The notes beneath the pieces were generated by a model. The model did not search any database and was not told the DNA's origin. It worked only from the letters and a program-made list of their open reading frames with translations. A DNA stretch of 42,284 nt from Methylocystis sp. (GTDB lineage: Bacteria > Pseudomonadota > Alphaproteobacteria > Rhizobiales > Beijerinckiaceae). Below, piece after piece: positions 6,800-14,882 of the stretch. The stretch spans positions 1 through 42,284 of the forward strand of contig JALHNQ010000029.1 in assembly GCA_022843405.1 (NCBI GenBank), read 5' to 3'. The translations under genes and the position numbers were made by a program. How positions within the stretch are numbered: the stretch's first letter is position 1; the number at the start of each line of letters is the position of its first letter.

Positions 6800-7264
6800 C
6801 TATCGCCCGTCAAACGCCTTCTCAATCTCAGCGAGGTTGATCTTCACCATGCCGAGCATCGCCTGAAAGGCGCGCTCGGCGGCGGCGCGATCTGCGTCCA
6901 TGAACATGCGCGGCAAGGCTTCCGGCACGATCTGCCAGCGGACGCCATAACGATCCTTGAGCCAGCTGCATTGGATTTCGGCGCCCCCATTAGCGAGGAG
7001 CTTTTCCCAAAGTTCGTCGGTCTCGCGCTGATCTTTCGTCATCACCGAGATCGAATAGGCCTCATTGTGAATCGTCTCGCAACCCATGTTCAGCGCCTGA
7101 TAGGGCGTGCCGGCGAGGGTGAAGGAAACCAGGATCGCCGGCCCGTTCGGCTCGCGGCGGAGGACGCTTTCGAAAATGGAATCCGGAATCACCGAGACGT
7201 AAAAGCGCGCCGCTTCCTCGGCCTCATCCTTGAAGGCGAGACAGGTTCTGACTTTGGGTTGCAT
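6800..7264 (-). CDS. VOC/PhnB-like family protein, 154 aa
   Basis: A member of the glyoxalase/VOC superfamily of the PhnB (so-called 3-demethylubiquinone methyltransferase-like) type. Typical segments are FKDEAEEAARFYVSVIPDS at the N terminus, ILVSFTLAGTPYQALNMG in the middle, and SWLKDRYGVRWQIVPEALP, followed by a C-terminal helix of the AFQAMLGMVKINLAEIEKA kind. The length is normal for the family. The substrate cannot be read from sequence; many members lack proven activity. Its start lies about 45 bases from a large palindromic repeat that separates it from the divergent marR gene. Confidence 0.85.
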   Translation of the reverse strand: MQPKVRTCLAFKDEAEEAARFYVSVIPDSIFESVLRREPNGPAILVSFTLAGTPYQALNMGCETIHNEAYSISVMTKDQRETDELWEKLLANGGAEIQCSWLKDRYGVRWQIVPEALPRMFMDADRAAAERAFQAMLGMVKINLAEIEKAFDGR

Positions 7265-7310
7265 GGCTGCTCCTATTTCGTGTCTGTGGTTTCCAATGAG
7301 CGATCGGGTG

Positions 7311-7450
7311 AAGGTTCCTCATCCTGAGGAGCGTGCGTAGCGCGCGTCTCGAAGGACGAGGAACCTTCAGGCGCCGTCTTCTGGAACTCGCCCTCGTGCT
7401 TCGAGACGCCGGCCCGAGGTCGGGCCGGCTCCTCAGCATGAGGGCGAGGA
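7311..7450. repeat. Dispersed palindromic repeat, type A (two back-to-back hairpins)
   Basis: The left half (7311-7367) pairs AAGGTTCCTC with GAGGAACCTT. The right half (7387-7448) pairs CTCGCCCTC with GAGGGCGAG and has an inner GCCGGCCCGA/TCGGGCCGGC stem. The halves are also roughly inverted copies of each other (CTGAGGAGC...TCTCGAAG against TTCGAGAC...GCTCCTCAG). It matches a family widespread between genes in Hyphomicrobiales and is probably a non-autonomous mobile palindrome. Confidence 0.7.
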
Positions 7451-7511
7451 TGGTTGGCTTTCACCCGACTGCATTCCGACTTGAACGAAAGACTCGACAA
7501 GGTTAAAAAAC

Positions 7512-7523
7512 GTTGATATCAAC
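7512..7523. promoter_or_regulatory. Candidate MarR operator
   Basis: GTTGATATCAAC is a perfect 12-bp palindrome 11 bases upstream of the marR ATG. Short TTG-N4-CAA-type palindromes are usual targets of MarR proteins, and the position allows the regulator to repress its own operon. Binding is inferred. Confidence 0.55.
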
Positions 7524-7534
7524 TGAATGTCGTC

Positions 7535-8023
7535 ATGTCAAAGAAACTGCCGATCGAGGTCGTTCATGAGGTCCGCGACTGCTGTCTCTGCCTTGCGACG
7601 CAACGCGCGGCGCGCCTTCTGGCGCGACGCTTCGATCGCGCCTTCGCGCCGCTTGGCCTCACCAATGGGCAGTTCTCGCTGATGATGTCGCTCAATGCGC
7701 CGCAGGCGCCGACCCTCGGAAGGCTCGCGGCGGCGCTCGCCGTGGATCGCACGACGCTCACCGCCGCGCTGAAATCCTTAGAGCGGCGCGGGCTCGTCGC
7801 AACGCGACTCGACGACAAGGACCGCCGCTTGCGCAGACTCAATTTGACCGCCGCGGGCGGCGATTTGCTTGCGGCGGCGCTGCCGATCTGGCGGCGCGAA
7901 CATGCCGCGCTCGACGCTAAATTGTCGCAAAGCGAAGCGCAAAAGCTTCGCAAAGCGCTGCGAAAGTTAGGGGCTGAAACTCACATGGAAGAAAGGGACC
8001 CACAGCATGAACGCCACTGCTGA
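7535..8023 (+). CDS. MarR-family transcriptional regulator, 162 aa
   Basis: A winged helix-turn-helix dimer of the MarR family. The recognition region spans about residues 60-85 (TLGRLAAALAVDRTTLTAAL) and the wing follows with LDDKDRRLRRLNLTAAG, the DxRxxR signature. The N-terminal CCLC near residues 15-18 could make it redox- or metal-sensitive, although cysteines at this place are not diagnostic. The gene overlaps the following VOC gene by 17 bases. With the palindrome just upstream, it likely represses itself and the VOC gene in response to a small molecule. Confidence 0.9.
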   Translation: MSKKLPIEVVHEVRDCCLCLATQRAARLLARRFDRAFAPLGLTNGQFSLMMSLNAPQAPTLGRLAAALAVDRTTLTAALKSLERRGLVATRLDDKDRRLRRLNLTAAGGDLLAAALPIWRREHAALDAKLSQSEAQKLRKALRKLGAETHMEERDPQHERHC

Positions 8024-8495
8024 GAACGCGCCGCCATGCCTGCGCTCGATCACGCCGCATCTCGTCTGCGCCGGCGCCGCCGACGCGATCGAATTTTATA
8101 AGAAGGCCTTCGGCGCTGAAGAGATGATGCGCATGCCCGGTCCCGACGGCAGACTGATACATGCGGCGGTGAAGATCGGCGATTCCGTGGTGATGCTTGT
8201 CGACGAAATGCCGGAATGGGGCGCGCTCGGGCCGAAGGCCTTGAAGGGTTCGCCCGTCACCATTCATCTGATGGTCGACAATGTCGACGCCGTCTTCGCT
8301 CAGGCCGTCGCCGCCGGCGCGACGGCGAAAATGCCCGTGGCCGACATGTTCTGGGGCGACCGCTACGGCAAGGTCGTCGATCCTTTCGGCCATGAATGGT
8401 CGATTGCTACCCATGTCCGCGACATGACGCAGGAAGAGATGATCGCCGCCGGGCGCGAAGCGATGGCGAAGGGCTGCGCCGACGCGACGGCGTAA
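8007..8495 (+). CDS. VOC/PhnB-like glyoxalase superfamily protein, 162 aa
   Basis: A VOC-fold protein with the common start ITPHLVCAGAADAIEFYKKAFG, written here as two parts: ITPHLVCAGAADAIEF, then YKKAFGAEE. It continues with GDSVVMLVDEMPEWG, VTIHLMVDNVDAVFAQAVAAG and FWGDRYGKVVDPFGHEWSIA. These are typical of the PhnB-like branch annotated as glyoxalase or bleomycin-resistance-like. It overlaps marR by 17 bases, so it is the probable regulated target. The family binds metal, and here candidate ligands include a His in the MIHL-type strand and the Glu in HEW. The substrate is unknown. Confidence 0.9.
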   Translation: MNATAENAPPCLRSITPHLVCAGAADAIEFYKKAFGAEEMMRMPGPDGRLIHAAVKIGDSVVMLVDEMPEWGALGPKALKGSPVTIHLMVDNVDAVFAQAVAAGATAKMPVADMFWGDRYGKVVDPFGHEWSIATHVRDMTQEEMIAAGREAMAKGCADATA

Positions 8496-8598
8496 GGCTA
8501 ACGCGAAAACCGGATCGGCGCATTTGAGCCGAAAAGGCGCAGCGCCGGCCTTTCCGCTTCTGGCCCTTTCTCCCGGTCTGGTGTAGGCATCCGCCTGC

Positions 8599-9645
8599 AT
8601 GAGCGATGACGACGGCAAGAAACGCGGCATGTTCTCCCGCCTGTTCGGCGGCGGCCAGAGCGAAGCAGCGCCAGAAACAGCGGTTGAGGCGGCCCCGGAG
8701 GAGGAAAAACGCTCCTGGTGGTCGCGGCTGTCCGGCGGACTCTCTCGCACCTCGCTGGCGCTCACCCAGGGCGTCGCCGACGTTTTCACCAAGCGCAAGC
8801 TCGACGCCCTCACGCTCGAAGAGCTGGAGGATGTGCTGCTGCGCGCCGATCTCGGCGTCGGCGCCGCGACGCGAATCACTGAAGCGGTCGGCAAGGCGCG
8901 CTACGAGCGCGACATCGAGCCCGAGGAAGTGCGCGAAATTCTCGCCCGCGAAGTCGAGCGCGTGCTGGCGCCGGTGGCCGCGCCGCTCGTCGTCGACGAC
9001 AGCAAGAAGCCCTTCGTCATCCTCGTCGTCGGCGTCAACGGCTCGGGCAAGACGACGACGATCGCCAAGCTCGCCGCCAGATGGGTCGATGAAGGCAAGA
9101 CGGTCGTGCTTGCGGCGGGCGACACTTTCCGCGCCGCGGCGGTCGAGCAGCTCAAGGTCTGGGGCGCCCGGCTCGGCGCCGAGGTCGTGTCCGGCGCGGA
9201 AGGCGCCGACGCCGCCAGCCTCGCCTTCGACGCGATCAGGCGCGCGAAGGAGCAGGGCGCCGACATTCTGCTCATGGACACCGCGGGGCGGCTGCAAAAC
9301 CGCGCCGAACTGATGGCCGAGCTTGAAAAAATCGTCCGCGTGATGAAAAAAGCGGAGGCCGAAGCGCCGCATGCGGTGCTGCTCGTTCTCGACGCAACCG
9401 TCGGGCAGAACGCGTTGCAGCAGGTGGATGTATTCGAGCGCGTTGCGGGAGTCACCGGCCTCGTGATGACCAAGCTCGACGGCACGGCGCGTGGCGGCAT
9501 TCTGGTCGCCATCGCCGAGACTTACGGATTGCCGATCCACTTCATCGGGGTCGGCGAAAGCGCCGATGACCTGGAGCCCTTCGAGGCCCGCGACTTCGCG
9601 CGGGCGATCGCCGGGCTTGAAGAAACGGCGGATGCGGAAAGCTGA
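8599..9645 (+). CDS. ftsY: Signal recognition particle receptor FtsY
   Basis: The SRP receptor GTPase docks ribosome-SRP complexes at the inner membrane so that membrane proteins are inserted co-translationally. The N-terminal 60 residues hold a short acidic stretch and a basic amphipathic segment. The N domain follows, then the GTPase G domain with GVNGSGKTT (145-153), DTFRAAA (175-181), DTAGR (226-230) and TKLD (290-293). The GVGESADDLEPF end is intact. At 348 aa it is typical of alphaproteobacteria, with a short A domain. The ATG at 8599 is taken as the start. yciB follows six bases downstream. Confidence 0.97.
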   Translation: MSDDDGKKRGMFSRLFGGGQSEAAPETAVEAAPEEEKRSWWSRLSGGLSRTSLALTQGVADVFTKRKLDALTLEELEDVLLRADLGVGAATRITEAVGKARYERDIEPEEVREILAREVERVLAPVAAPLVVDDSKKPFVILVVGVNGSGKTTTIAKLAARWVDEGKTVVLAAGDTFRAAAVEQLKVWGARLGAEVVSGAEGADAASLAFDAIRRAKEQGADILLMDTAGRLQNRAELMAELEKIVRVMKKAEAEAPHAVLLVLDATVGQNALQQVDVFERVAGVTGLVMTKLDGTARGGILVAIAETYGLPIHFIGVGESADDLEPFEARDFARAIAGLEETADAES

Positions 9646-9651
9646 AGGAAG

Positions 9652-10254
9652 ATGACGCAGGAAACGGCCGTCGCGGTAAAGAAAAAGCTCAATCCCTGGC
9701 TGAAGCTCACGCTGGAATTAGGACCGCTCCTGCTGTTCTTCGTCGCCAACGCCAAATACGGCATTTTCGCCGCGACCGGCGTGCTGATGGCCGGCGTCGT
9801 CCTGACCCTGGCCGTCTCCTGGGCGATCACCCGGCATCTGCCGGCGATGCCGGTCGTCACCGCGGCGCTGGTGCTGGTGTTCGGCTCGCTGACCTATTTT
9901 CTGCACGATGAAACCTTCATCAAGCTGAAAGTCACGATTCTCTATTCGCTGTTCGGCGCCGGCCTCATCGGCGCGCTCTATTTCGGCAAGCTGCTGCTGC
10001 CGATCGTCTTCGACATGGCGATCCATATCGACGACGCCGGCTGGCGCAAGCTTACGATACGCTGGGGCCTGTTCTTCTTCGCGCTCGCTGGACTGAATGA
10101 AGTCCTGCGGCGCGTGCTGACGACCGACGACTGGGTGAATTTCAAGGTCTTCGGCATTTTGCCGCTGACGCTCGTTTTCGCCCTGACGCAGGCGCCGCTG
10201 ATCATGCGCCACGAAATCCGGCCCGAGGACGAGGATACGGAAGCGCATTTTTGA
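9652..10254 (+). CDS. yciB: Inner-membrane septation protein A (YciB family)
   Basis: A polytopic inner-membrane protein of the YciB/IspZ (septation protein A) family, linked in other bacteria to cell-envelope synthesis and division. The family signature ELGPLLLFFVANAKYGIF is present near residues 22-39. About five hydrophobic helices follow, including TILYSLFGAGLIGALYFGK, and the family segment LTIRWGLFFFALAGLNEV. The tail is acidic. The length (200 aa) is normal. The six-base gap from ftsY suggests one transcript, an arrangement seen in related bacteria. Confidence 0.95.
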   Translation: MTQETAVAVKKKLNPWLKLTLELGPLLLFFVANAKYGIFAATGVLMAGVVLTLAVSWAITRHLPAMPVVTAALVLVFGSLTYFLHDETFIKLKVTILYSLFGAGLIGALYFGKLLLPIVFDMAIHIDDAGWRKLTIRWGLFFFALAGLNEVLRRVLTTDDWVNFKVFGILPLTLVFALTQAPLIMRHEIRPEDEDTEAHF

Positions 10255-10499
10255 CAGGAGCGTCGGGCGCGCTCGAAACGGGGCCATCATCGAGCGCGCA
10301 GTCGCATGAGCGTTCGAATCGCTTAAGCGGGCGTTCGAATGCGAGATGAATCCTTCTAGATTTTTCTCGCCCTCGCCTGCGACATTGCCATTCATCAAGG
10401 ATTTCTGGCGTTTGCGCGCAGTCGAGCGACGTGCGGGTTGCATTCGCGGCGCGTTCGGGCGAATAGAGTCAAAGTCTTTTCGGGGGTCGAGTCGAATCC
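10255..10499 (+). other. Intergenic region with a spaced direct repeat
   Basis: No gene is supported here. GCGTTCGAAT occurs twice about 20 bases apart around 10310-10340, each copy containing the palindrome TTCGAA, which may be a regulator site. The rest shows nothing clear. Confidence 0.25.
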
Positions 10500-10643
10500 T
10501 TGCCCAGTCTCATCCGCTTTCTGATCGTCGTCGCCGCCGTCGCCGCCATCGTCTATGGCGTTATGATCGCGCTCGTCACCTATGTGACGCCGCAGCCGCG
10601 CCAGATGACCTATACGATTCCGGCGCAGCGGCTGAATAAGTGA
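10500..10643 (+). CDS. Small single-span membrane protein, 47 aa
   Basis: A short frame with one strongly hydrophobic helix (residues about 5-28: IRFLIVVAAVAAIVYGVM and on), then PQPRQMTYTIPAQRLNK. The same layout, a short transmembrane helix followed by a PxPR-xMxxTIPAxRLNK tail, recurs in small proteins next to xerD in Hyphomicrobiales, as I recall. The only start in frame after an upstream stop is TTG at 10500, with a weak GGGGG upstream. It ends 45 bases before xerD. Its function is unknown; an envelope or division role would suit the neighbours. Confidence 0.65.
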   Translation: MPSLIRFLIVVAAVAAIVYGVMIALVTYVTPQPRQMTYTIPAQRLNK

Positions 10644-10688
10644 CGTCTGTCACTCGACGCCGGCGCTAAGCGACACGGAGTTGAGCGC

Positions 10689-11642
10689 ATGAAGACCGAC
10701 GCTTCCCGCCAGCTCGACGCTTTTCTCGACATGCTGGCGGCCGAACGCGGCGCGGCGCGCAATACCCAGGACGCCTATCGGCGCGATCTTTCCGACTACA
10801 TCGCGCATCTTTGCGAACGCGGCCGCGATCCCGGCGCGGCGACGACCGAAGAGATTCGCGCCTATCTCGCCGCGCTGGAGCCGCGCCGCCTCTCTGCGGC
10901 GACTTTGGCGCGGCGGATTTCGGCCATTCGCCAGTTCCACAAATTTCTCTTTGTCGACCATCATCGCGGCGACGATCCCGCGGCGGCGCTCGACGGCCCG
11001 CGACGGCGGCGCAGCGCGCCGGGCGTCTTCTCCACCGGGGAAATCGACCGCCTGCTCGCCGTGGCGGGCGAAGGGCTCGACGATGAGAGCCGGCCCGTTC
11101 GCGAACGGCTGCAGGCGGCGCGCCTCTATGCGTTGCTCGAAACGCTTTACGCCACCGGCCTGCGCGTTTCCGAACTCGTCTCGCTGCCCAAAAGCGCCGC
11201 TTATGCGCGCGATCCTTTCATCGCCATTCGCGGCAAGGGCGGGCGCGAACGGCTGGCGCCGCTGACCGATCGCGCGCGGCGCGCCCTGCTTTCCTATCGC
11301 AAACTGCTCGAGGCGACCGCGCCCGAGCGCGCCGCTTCGAACTATCTCTTTCCCGCCGACAGCGACAGCGGCCATCTGACGCGCCAGGCCTTCGCCCGCG
11401 ATCTCAAGGGGCTCGCCAGCGCTGCCGGCCTGCCGGCGTCCGCCATGCATCCGCATGCACTGCGTCACGCCTTCGCCAGCCATCTGCTGCAGAATGGCGC
11501 GGACCTGCGCGTCGTGCAGGAACTGCTCGGCCATGCTGACATATCGACGACGCAGATCTATACGCATGTGCTCGACGAGCGCATGCGCGCCATGGTGCGC
11601 GACCTGCATCCGTTGTCGGACGCGACCGAGAAACCGCGCTGA
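10689..11642 (+). CDS. xerD: Tyrosine recombinase XerD
   Basis: A site-specific tyrosine recombinase that with XerC resolves chromosome dimers at dif near the division septum. The SAM-like N-terminal domain spans about residues 1-95. The catalytic residues are all present: Arg159 (ATGLRVSEL), Lys183, His256 and Arg259 (HPHALRHAFASH), His282 (LLGHADISTTQIY) and Tyr291. Its length of 317 aa and the HALRHAFASHLL block fit XerD better than integrases of mobile elements, and the housekeeping neighbours agree. The ATG at 10689 follows GAG at a suitable distance. Confidence 0.93.
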   Translation: MKTDASRQLDAFLDMLAAERGAARNTQDAYRRDLSDYIAHLCERGRDPGAATTEEIRAYLAALEPRRLSAATLARRISAIRQFHKFLFVDHHRGDDPAAALDGPRRRRSAPGVFSTGEIDRLLAVAGEGLDDESRPVRERLQAARLYALLETLYATGLRVSELVSLPKSAAYARDPFIAIRGKGGRERLAPLTDRARRALLSYRKLLEATAPERAASNYLFPADSDSGHLTRQAFARDLKGLASAAGLPASAMHPHALRHAFASHLLQNGADLRVVQELLGHADISTTQIYTHVLDERMRAMVRDLHPLSDATEKPR

Positions 11643-11730
11643 GCCGCTGTGCGCGCATTTTCCCGTTGAATGTTCAGACGCCCTCAACGTAAGCTTTTGA
11701 GCATATTTTCCGCGACCGAGGAGCTAGGCG

Positions 11731-12327
11731 ATGGCGAAAAACGCGATGGATTTTCGGCCCGAAGAAGAGAATGTCGCCTATATCGGCGCGGGCGTGACGC
11801 TCAAGGGCGAAATCTCGGCCTCCGATCTCGTCATCGTCGACGGCGCCATCGAGGGCGACGTCTCCGCGCGGGTCATTCAGGTCGGGCAGGGCGGCGTCAT
11901 CCGCGGCAATGTCAGCGCCACGGAAGCCGACGTCAGCGGCTGGATTTCCGATCATATCGAAATCAAGCAACTGCTCGTCGTTCGCGCCAGCGGGCGCGTC
12001 GAGGGCAAAATCACCTATGGCGAGATCGAATTGGAGAAGGGCGCCGTGATCGCCGGCGATCTGACCGCGCTCGAGGATTATCGCGCCGCCAAGCCAGCGG
12101 CGACGGCAAAAGCGAGCGCCGAACGCGCCGAGCGCGTCGAACGCGCGGAGGTCGTGCCGCCGCTGCCCAAGCCCTCGACCTCGTCGATCGATCGCATCAA
12201 TGAGGCGGTGCGCAGCGCCGCAGCCGCCAGGGCCGCCAAGGGCCCTCTGTATCTGGCCGCCGAAGGCGACGGCAAGCGCGTCACGACGCGCGCGCTCATC
12301 GGCCGCAAGACGTCGGCGGGGGCTTAA
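11731..12327 (+). CDS. Bactofilin family cytoskeletal protein, 198 aa
   Basis: A polymer-forming cytoskeletal protein. The central region (about residues 25-115) is a right-handed beta helix with the regular hydrophobic and glycine pattern of bactofilins (GEISASDLVIVDGAIEGDV, then a run ending in GRVEGKITYGEIELEKG). The short N-terminal tail and the Ala/Glu/Arg-rich C-terminal tail are disordered, as usual. Bactofilins form filaments at the membrane and position envelope-modifying enzymes. It has a good site GAGGAG before the ATG. The gene lies between xerD and tRNA-Glu. Confidence 0.92.
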   Translation: MAKNAMDFRPEEENVAYIGAGVTLKGEISASDLVIVDGAIEGDVSARVIQVGQGGVIRGNVSATEADVSGWISDHIEIKQLLVVRASGRVEGKITYGEIELEKGAVIAGDLTALEDYRAAKPAATAKASAERAERVERAEVVPPLPKPSTSSIDRINEAVRSAAAARAAKGPLYLAAEGDGKRVTTRALIGRKTSAGA

Positions 12328-12354
12328 GACACCTCCTCGTGTCACGCGTTTTTT
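12328..12354 (+). terminator. Weak intrinsic terminator after bactofilin
   Basis: GACAC (12328-12332) pairs with GTGTC (12339-12343), followed after five bases by TTTTTT at 12349-12354. The stem is short and the T-run is separated from it, so this is tentative. The position directly after the bactofilin stop supports it. Confidence 0.35.
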
Positions 12355-12434
12355 GCCGTGTCGAGACGTCTCCATCGCGGCGCGCTGGCGCGCTTGTGCG
12401 GCGGGAGCCGGCGGTCTATAGAACGCTCCTTCCC

Positions 12435-12510
12435 GCTCCCTTCGTCTAGCGGTCTAGGACGTCGCCCTCTCACGGCGAAAACAGGGGTTCGAGTCCCCTA
12501 GGGAGCGCCA
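12435..12510 (+). tRNA. tRNA-Glu (anticodon CTC)
   Basis: A complete 76-base cloverleaf with encoded CCA. The acceptor arms are GCTCCCT (12435-12441) and AGGGAGC (12500-12506), followed by discriminator G and CCA. The anticodon stem TCGCC/GGCGA encloses CTCTCAC, giving anticodon CTC at 12469-12471, which reads GAG. The T arm has GGTTCGAGTCC. It closely follows the known bacterial tRNA-Glu pattern. Confidence 0.97.
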
Positions 12511-12801
12511 TTTGCGTATAAAACTGCGACCTGCGGACGGCATTGTCGTCCGCCTCGATCGCGTCGACGATCGAACGCAGTTAGTTTTGCAGAACGTCGT
12601 TTCGCCCGTCGCTATCCGCTCGCGCATCAACGAGCTGAATCGTTCGAACATTCTTTTATGCACATCAAATGAACGTCGCATGATCTCGACGATCAGCTGA
12701 GCCGAATCCTCCAAGAAAACCTATCCCGGACCGTCTCAACTCATTCGACGGCGGACAATCTCGCACAAAGCGAATTTGGGAACCGGGACCTCGCCGCAGC
12801 T
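12511..12801. other. Intergenic region, nothing recognised
   Basis: Short open frames exist on both strands, but none has a ribosome site or family resemblance. The leftward one runs into the antisense of the tRNA. No terminator with a clear T-run follows the tRNA. Confidence 0.4.
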
Positions 12802-13176
12802 TCACCGACAGTAGTATGACGGCATGACCCGCTGATAGCGGACCCACGCGCCTCCAGGGCTGCCGTTGATTTCGCTTGCGACGCATCTCGACCCCACTTT
12901 GACGAATGGAGTCGTGTAGCCCCACGGGTATTCCGCGGTGCTGGAAGGCGTGCCGGTTTGGGGATCATAGTTCCAAGGCGCCGAAAAGGCCCAGTCGCGG
13001 ACCGCCGGAGCGCGGGACCAGTCCTCGCAGCACCATCCCTTCTCGATCCATGGTCCAAGGCGTGGAGGACCCGGGGCGCGCCATACATGCCGCCTGTGCG
13101 CCGCCGCCGCGCTGAGCGAAGGCAGGGTGGCGCAGAATATGAGAAGACATGCGGCGCATAAGGAACGCGAAAACAC
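12802..13176 (-). CDS. Exported hypothetical protein, 124 aa
   Basis: A signal peptide (about residues 1-26, hydrophobic CAACLLIFCATLPSLSAAAA) precedes a small mature protein rich in Trp, Pro, Gly and Tyr (GPWIEKGWCCEDWSR; WNYDPQTGTPSSTAEYPWG). Four mature cysteines could form two disulfides. I do not recognise the family. The GTG at 13176 is preferred because GGAGG lies just upstream; a TTG ten codons earlier has no such site. It is divergent from the HbpS-like gene and probably periplasmic or secreted. Confidence 0.6.
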   Translation of the reverse strand: MFSRSLCAACLLIFCATLPSLSAAAAHRRHVWRAPGPPRLGPWIEKGWCCEDWSRAPAVRDWAFSAPWNYDPQTGTPSSTAEYPWGYTTPFVKVGSRCVASEINGSPGGAWVRYQRVMPSYYCR

Positions 13177-13343
13177 GGCGACCTCCGACTTCGATCGAGG
13201 CGACAACTTAAGCGGCGTGGACGAATTTGATCAAGCAGGCCGGTTGACTTTTCGGCCGCAGAGGAACCGACAGGGGGGCCAGCGCGTTAGGGACAATAGC
13301 CTAGCCCACGTATCGAGGCGTCGGAGATTTTCCGGAGGAGCCC

Positions 13344-14273
13344 ATGAGCCTCAAATTATTGCTTGCAGGCGCCGCAGCGTGCCTCCTCTCCACGGAGGCG
13401 CTCGCCGCCAACGCCCCTTGTCCGAGCATTTCCGTCGCGCAGCTGCAAAACGCGCTTAGAGTGGCGATCAGTGAGACGGGCAATGGCGGCGGACTCGCGC
13501 TCGGCCTCAATATGTGGGCGACGATCGTGGCTGCGGACGGCGTCGTTTGCGTCGTCGCCAATTCGAGCGGCGATCCGATTCAGGGTCAATGGCTCGCGGG
13601 CCGCGCCATGTCGGCGCAATTGGCTTTTACCGCCGCAACGCTGAGCCTCGGTCCGACGCCGAGTTCCGGCTCGGGCACGGCGCTCGCCGACGGCAAGCTC
13701 GCCCTGTCGTCCGCTAATCTTTTCGCTGCGGTTAATCCCGGCGGCAGCCTCTATGGGCTCCCGCACAGCGACCCCGTCGCGGCGGCGGGCGCCTATGGCG
13801 ACCGGATCGGCTTTGGCGCCTATCAGAGCGGCTTCGGCGGCTTCAGCGGCGGCTCGAGCAACACCGGCAATATCATCTATAGCGGTCCGAACAATACGGC
13901 GGCCTATGGCACGGGCGCCGATCCCATGATCGGACAGGTTATCGGCGGCATCGGCGTTTTCGGCGGCGGCCTCGGCCTCTATACGGGGGGCGGCGTTAAG
14001 GTCGGCGGCGTCGGGGTCGGCGGCGACACTCCCTGCGCCGGTCACCTTGTCGCCTGGCGCGTTCGCAAATATCTCAACCTCGATCATCTAAGGTCGGTCG
14101 TCGGCGTCGGCGGCGCGCCCGATCGCCCCGACAACATCGTGTTCGACATTATCCCCAATCCGAGCGGCGGCATGGGCGTCAGCCCCAGCGGGTGGGGCCA
14201 TCCGTCTTGTCTCGGCGTCAGCAACGCCGTCGCGCAAGCCGTCGCCAACACGCTGCCGCCGGTCGCGCCCTAA
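13344..14273 (+). CDS. Exported GlcG/HbpS (DUF336)-family haem-binding-like protein
   Basis: A 309-aa precursor with a clean signal peptide (cleavage near LAA-NAPC). The mature part resembles the GlcG/HbpS fold: a strand-helix start with ATIVAADGVVCVVANSS, an RAMSAQLAFTAATLSL helix, NPGGSLYGLPHSDPV, and the closing IGGIGVFGGGLGLYTGG and GVKVGGVGVGGDTPCA. A glycine-rich insert of about 60 residues separates the halves. In Streptomyces, HbpS binds haem outside the cell. Haem or cofactor binding here is family inference. GGAGGAG precedes the ATG. It sits next to the secretion locus, so it could be cargo. Confidence 0.75.
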   Translation: MSLKLLLAGAAACLLSTEALAANAPCPSISVAQLQNALRVAISETGNGGGLALGLNMWATIVAADGVVCVVANSSGDPIQGQWLAGRAMSAQLAFTAATLSLGPTPSSGSGTALADGKLALSSANLFAAVNPGGSLYGLPHSDPVAAAGAYGDRIGFGAYQSGFGGFSGGSSNTGNIIYSGPNNTAAYGTGADPMIGQVIGGIGVFGGGLGLYTGGGVKVGGVGVGGDTPCAGHLVAWRVRKYLNLDHLRSVVGVGGAPDRPDNIVFDIIPNPSGGMGVSPSGWGHPSCLGVSNAVAQAVANTLPPVAP

Positions 14274-14397
14274 CGCGCCGACCGACAGCCCTTGAGGAAA
14301 GCCGGTTCTGGAGGCGCGCCGGCGTTCATTGCCTTGTCTTGTTTTTCGTCCTAAAAAAACGCCCATGGCGCTTGCAAAAAGGCCTTCGCTCCTCGGC

Positions 14398-14790
14398 ATG
14401 TCGGAGCCTCGCATTACAACCGCGAGAGAAATCGTCTTGCGAGTCCTGCTGAGCGGCGTCCTGCTGGTCGGCGCCGCGCCCGCGGAGGCGCAAATCAGCG
14501 TCAGGCCGGAGGCGCTCACCCATTATTCCTATTGCATCAGCCAGGCGAAGGATCGCGCCAGCGTCTTCCTGTTGGACCGCGGCACGCTCTATCGTTGCCG
14601 CGACGAAATTGCGGTTTCCTATTTCAACTATCTCGGCCGTCAAAAGGCGCCCGAAAGACGAGCCGTCGAGTCTGAAGGCGTCTTTATTTATCGAGCGATC
14701 GCCGGGATCGGCAAATGTTGGAACATGATCGAAGATCCGGCCGGCCTGCCGACGTCCATCTATGGTTGCGACGTCTATGTCGAACTCTAA
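14398..14790 (+). CDS. Exported hypothetical protein, 130 aa
   Basis: Not recognised. Starting at the ATG at 14398 gives a normal signal peptide (basic start, VLRVLLSGVLLVGAAP core, cleavage after AEA). In-frame starts at 14365 and 14329 would lengthen it with a basic stretch. The mature protein has four cysteines (YSYCISQ, YRCRDE, GKCWNM, YGCDVY), probably two disulfides, in a compact fold of about 105 residues. It lies between the HbpS-like gene and gspG on the same strand. The envelope location is a prediction; the role is unknown. Confidence 0.6.
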   Translation: MSEPRITTAREIVLRVLLSGVLLVGAAPAEAQISVRPEALTHYSYCISQAKDRASVFLLDRGTLYRCRDEIAVSYFNYLGRQKAPERRAVESEGVFIYRAIAGIGKCWNMIEDPAGLPTSIYGCDVYVEL

Positions 14791-14882
14791 GACCCCTTTG
14801 TTGCGGCTTGAATCGGTCTCGCATAAAATGACCTTCGATCGGGCGCATTGCGCACGAACTTCCACACGAGACAGGACATAGA

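Noticed and set aside
8407-9540. Long leftward open frame opposite ftsY
   Set aside because: Shadow of ftsY codon use; ftsY has full GTPase motifs.
12454-12714. Leftward open frame over tRNA-Glu
   Set aside because: Its C-terminal end is the antisense of the tRNA, a well-known false gene, and the rest has no ribosome site or family.
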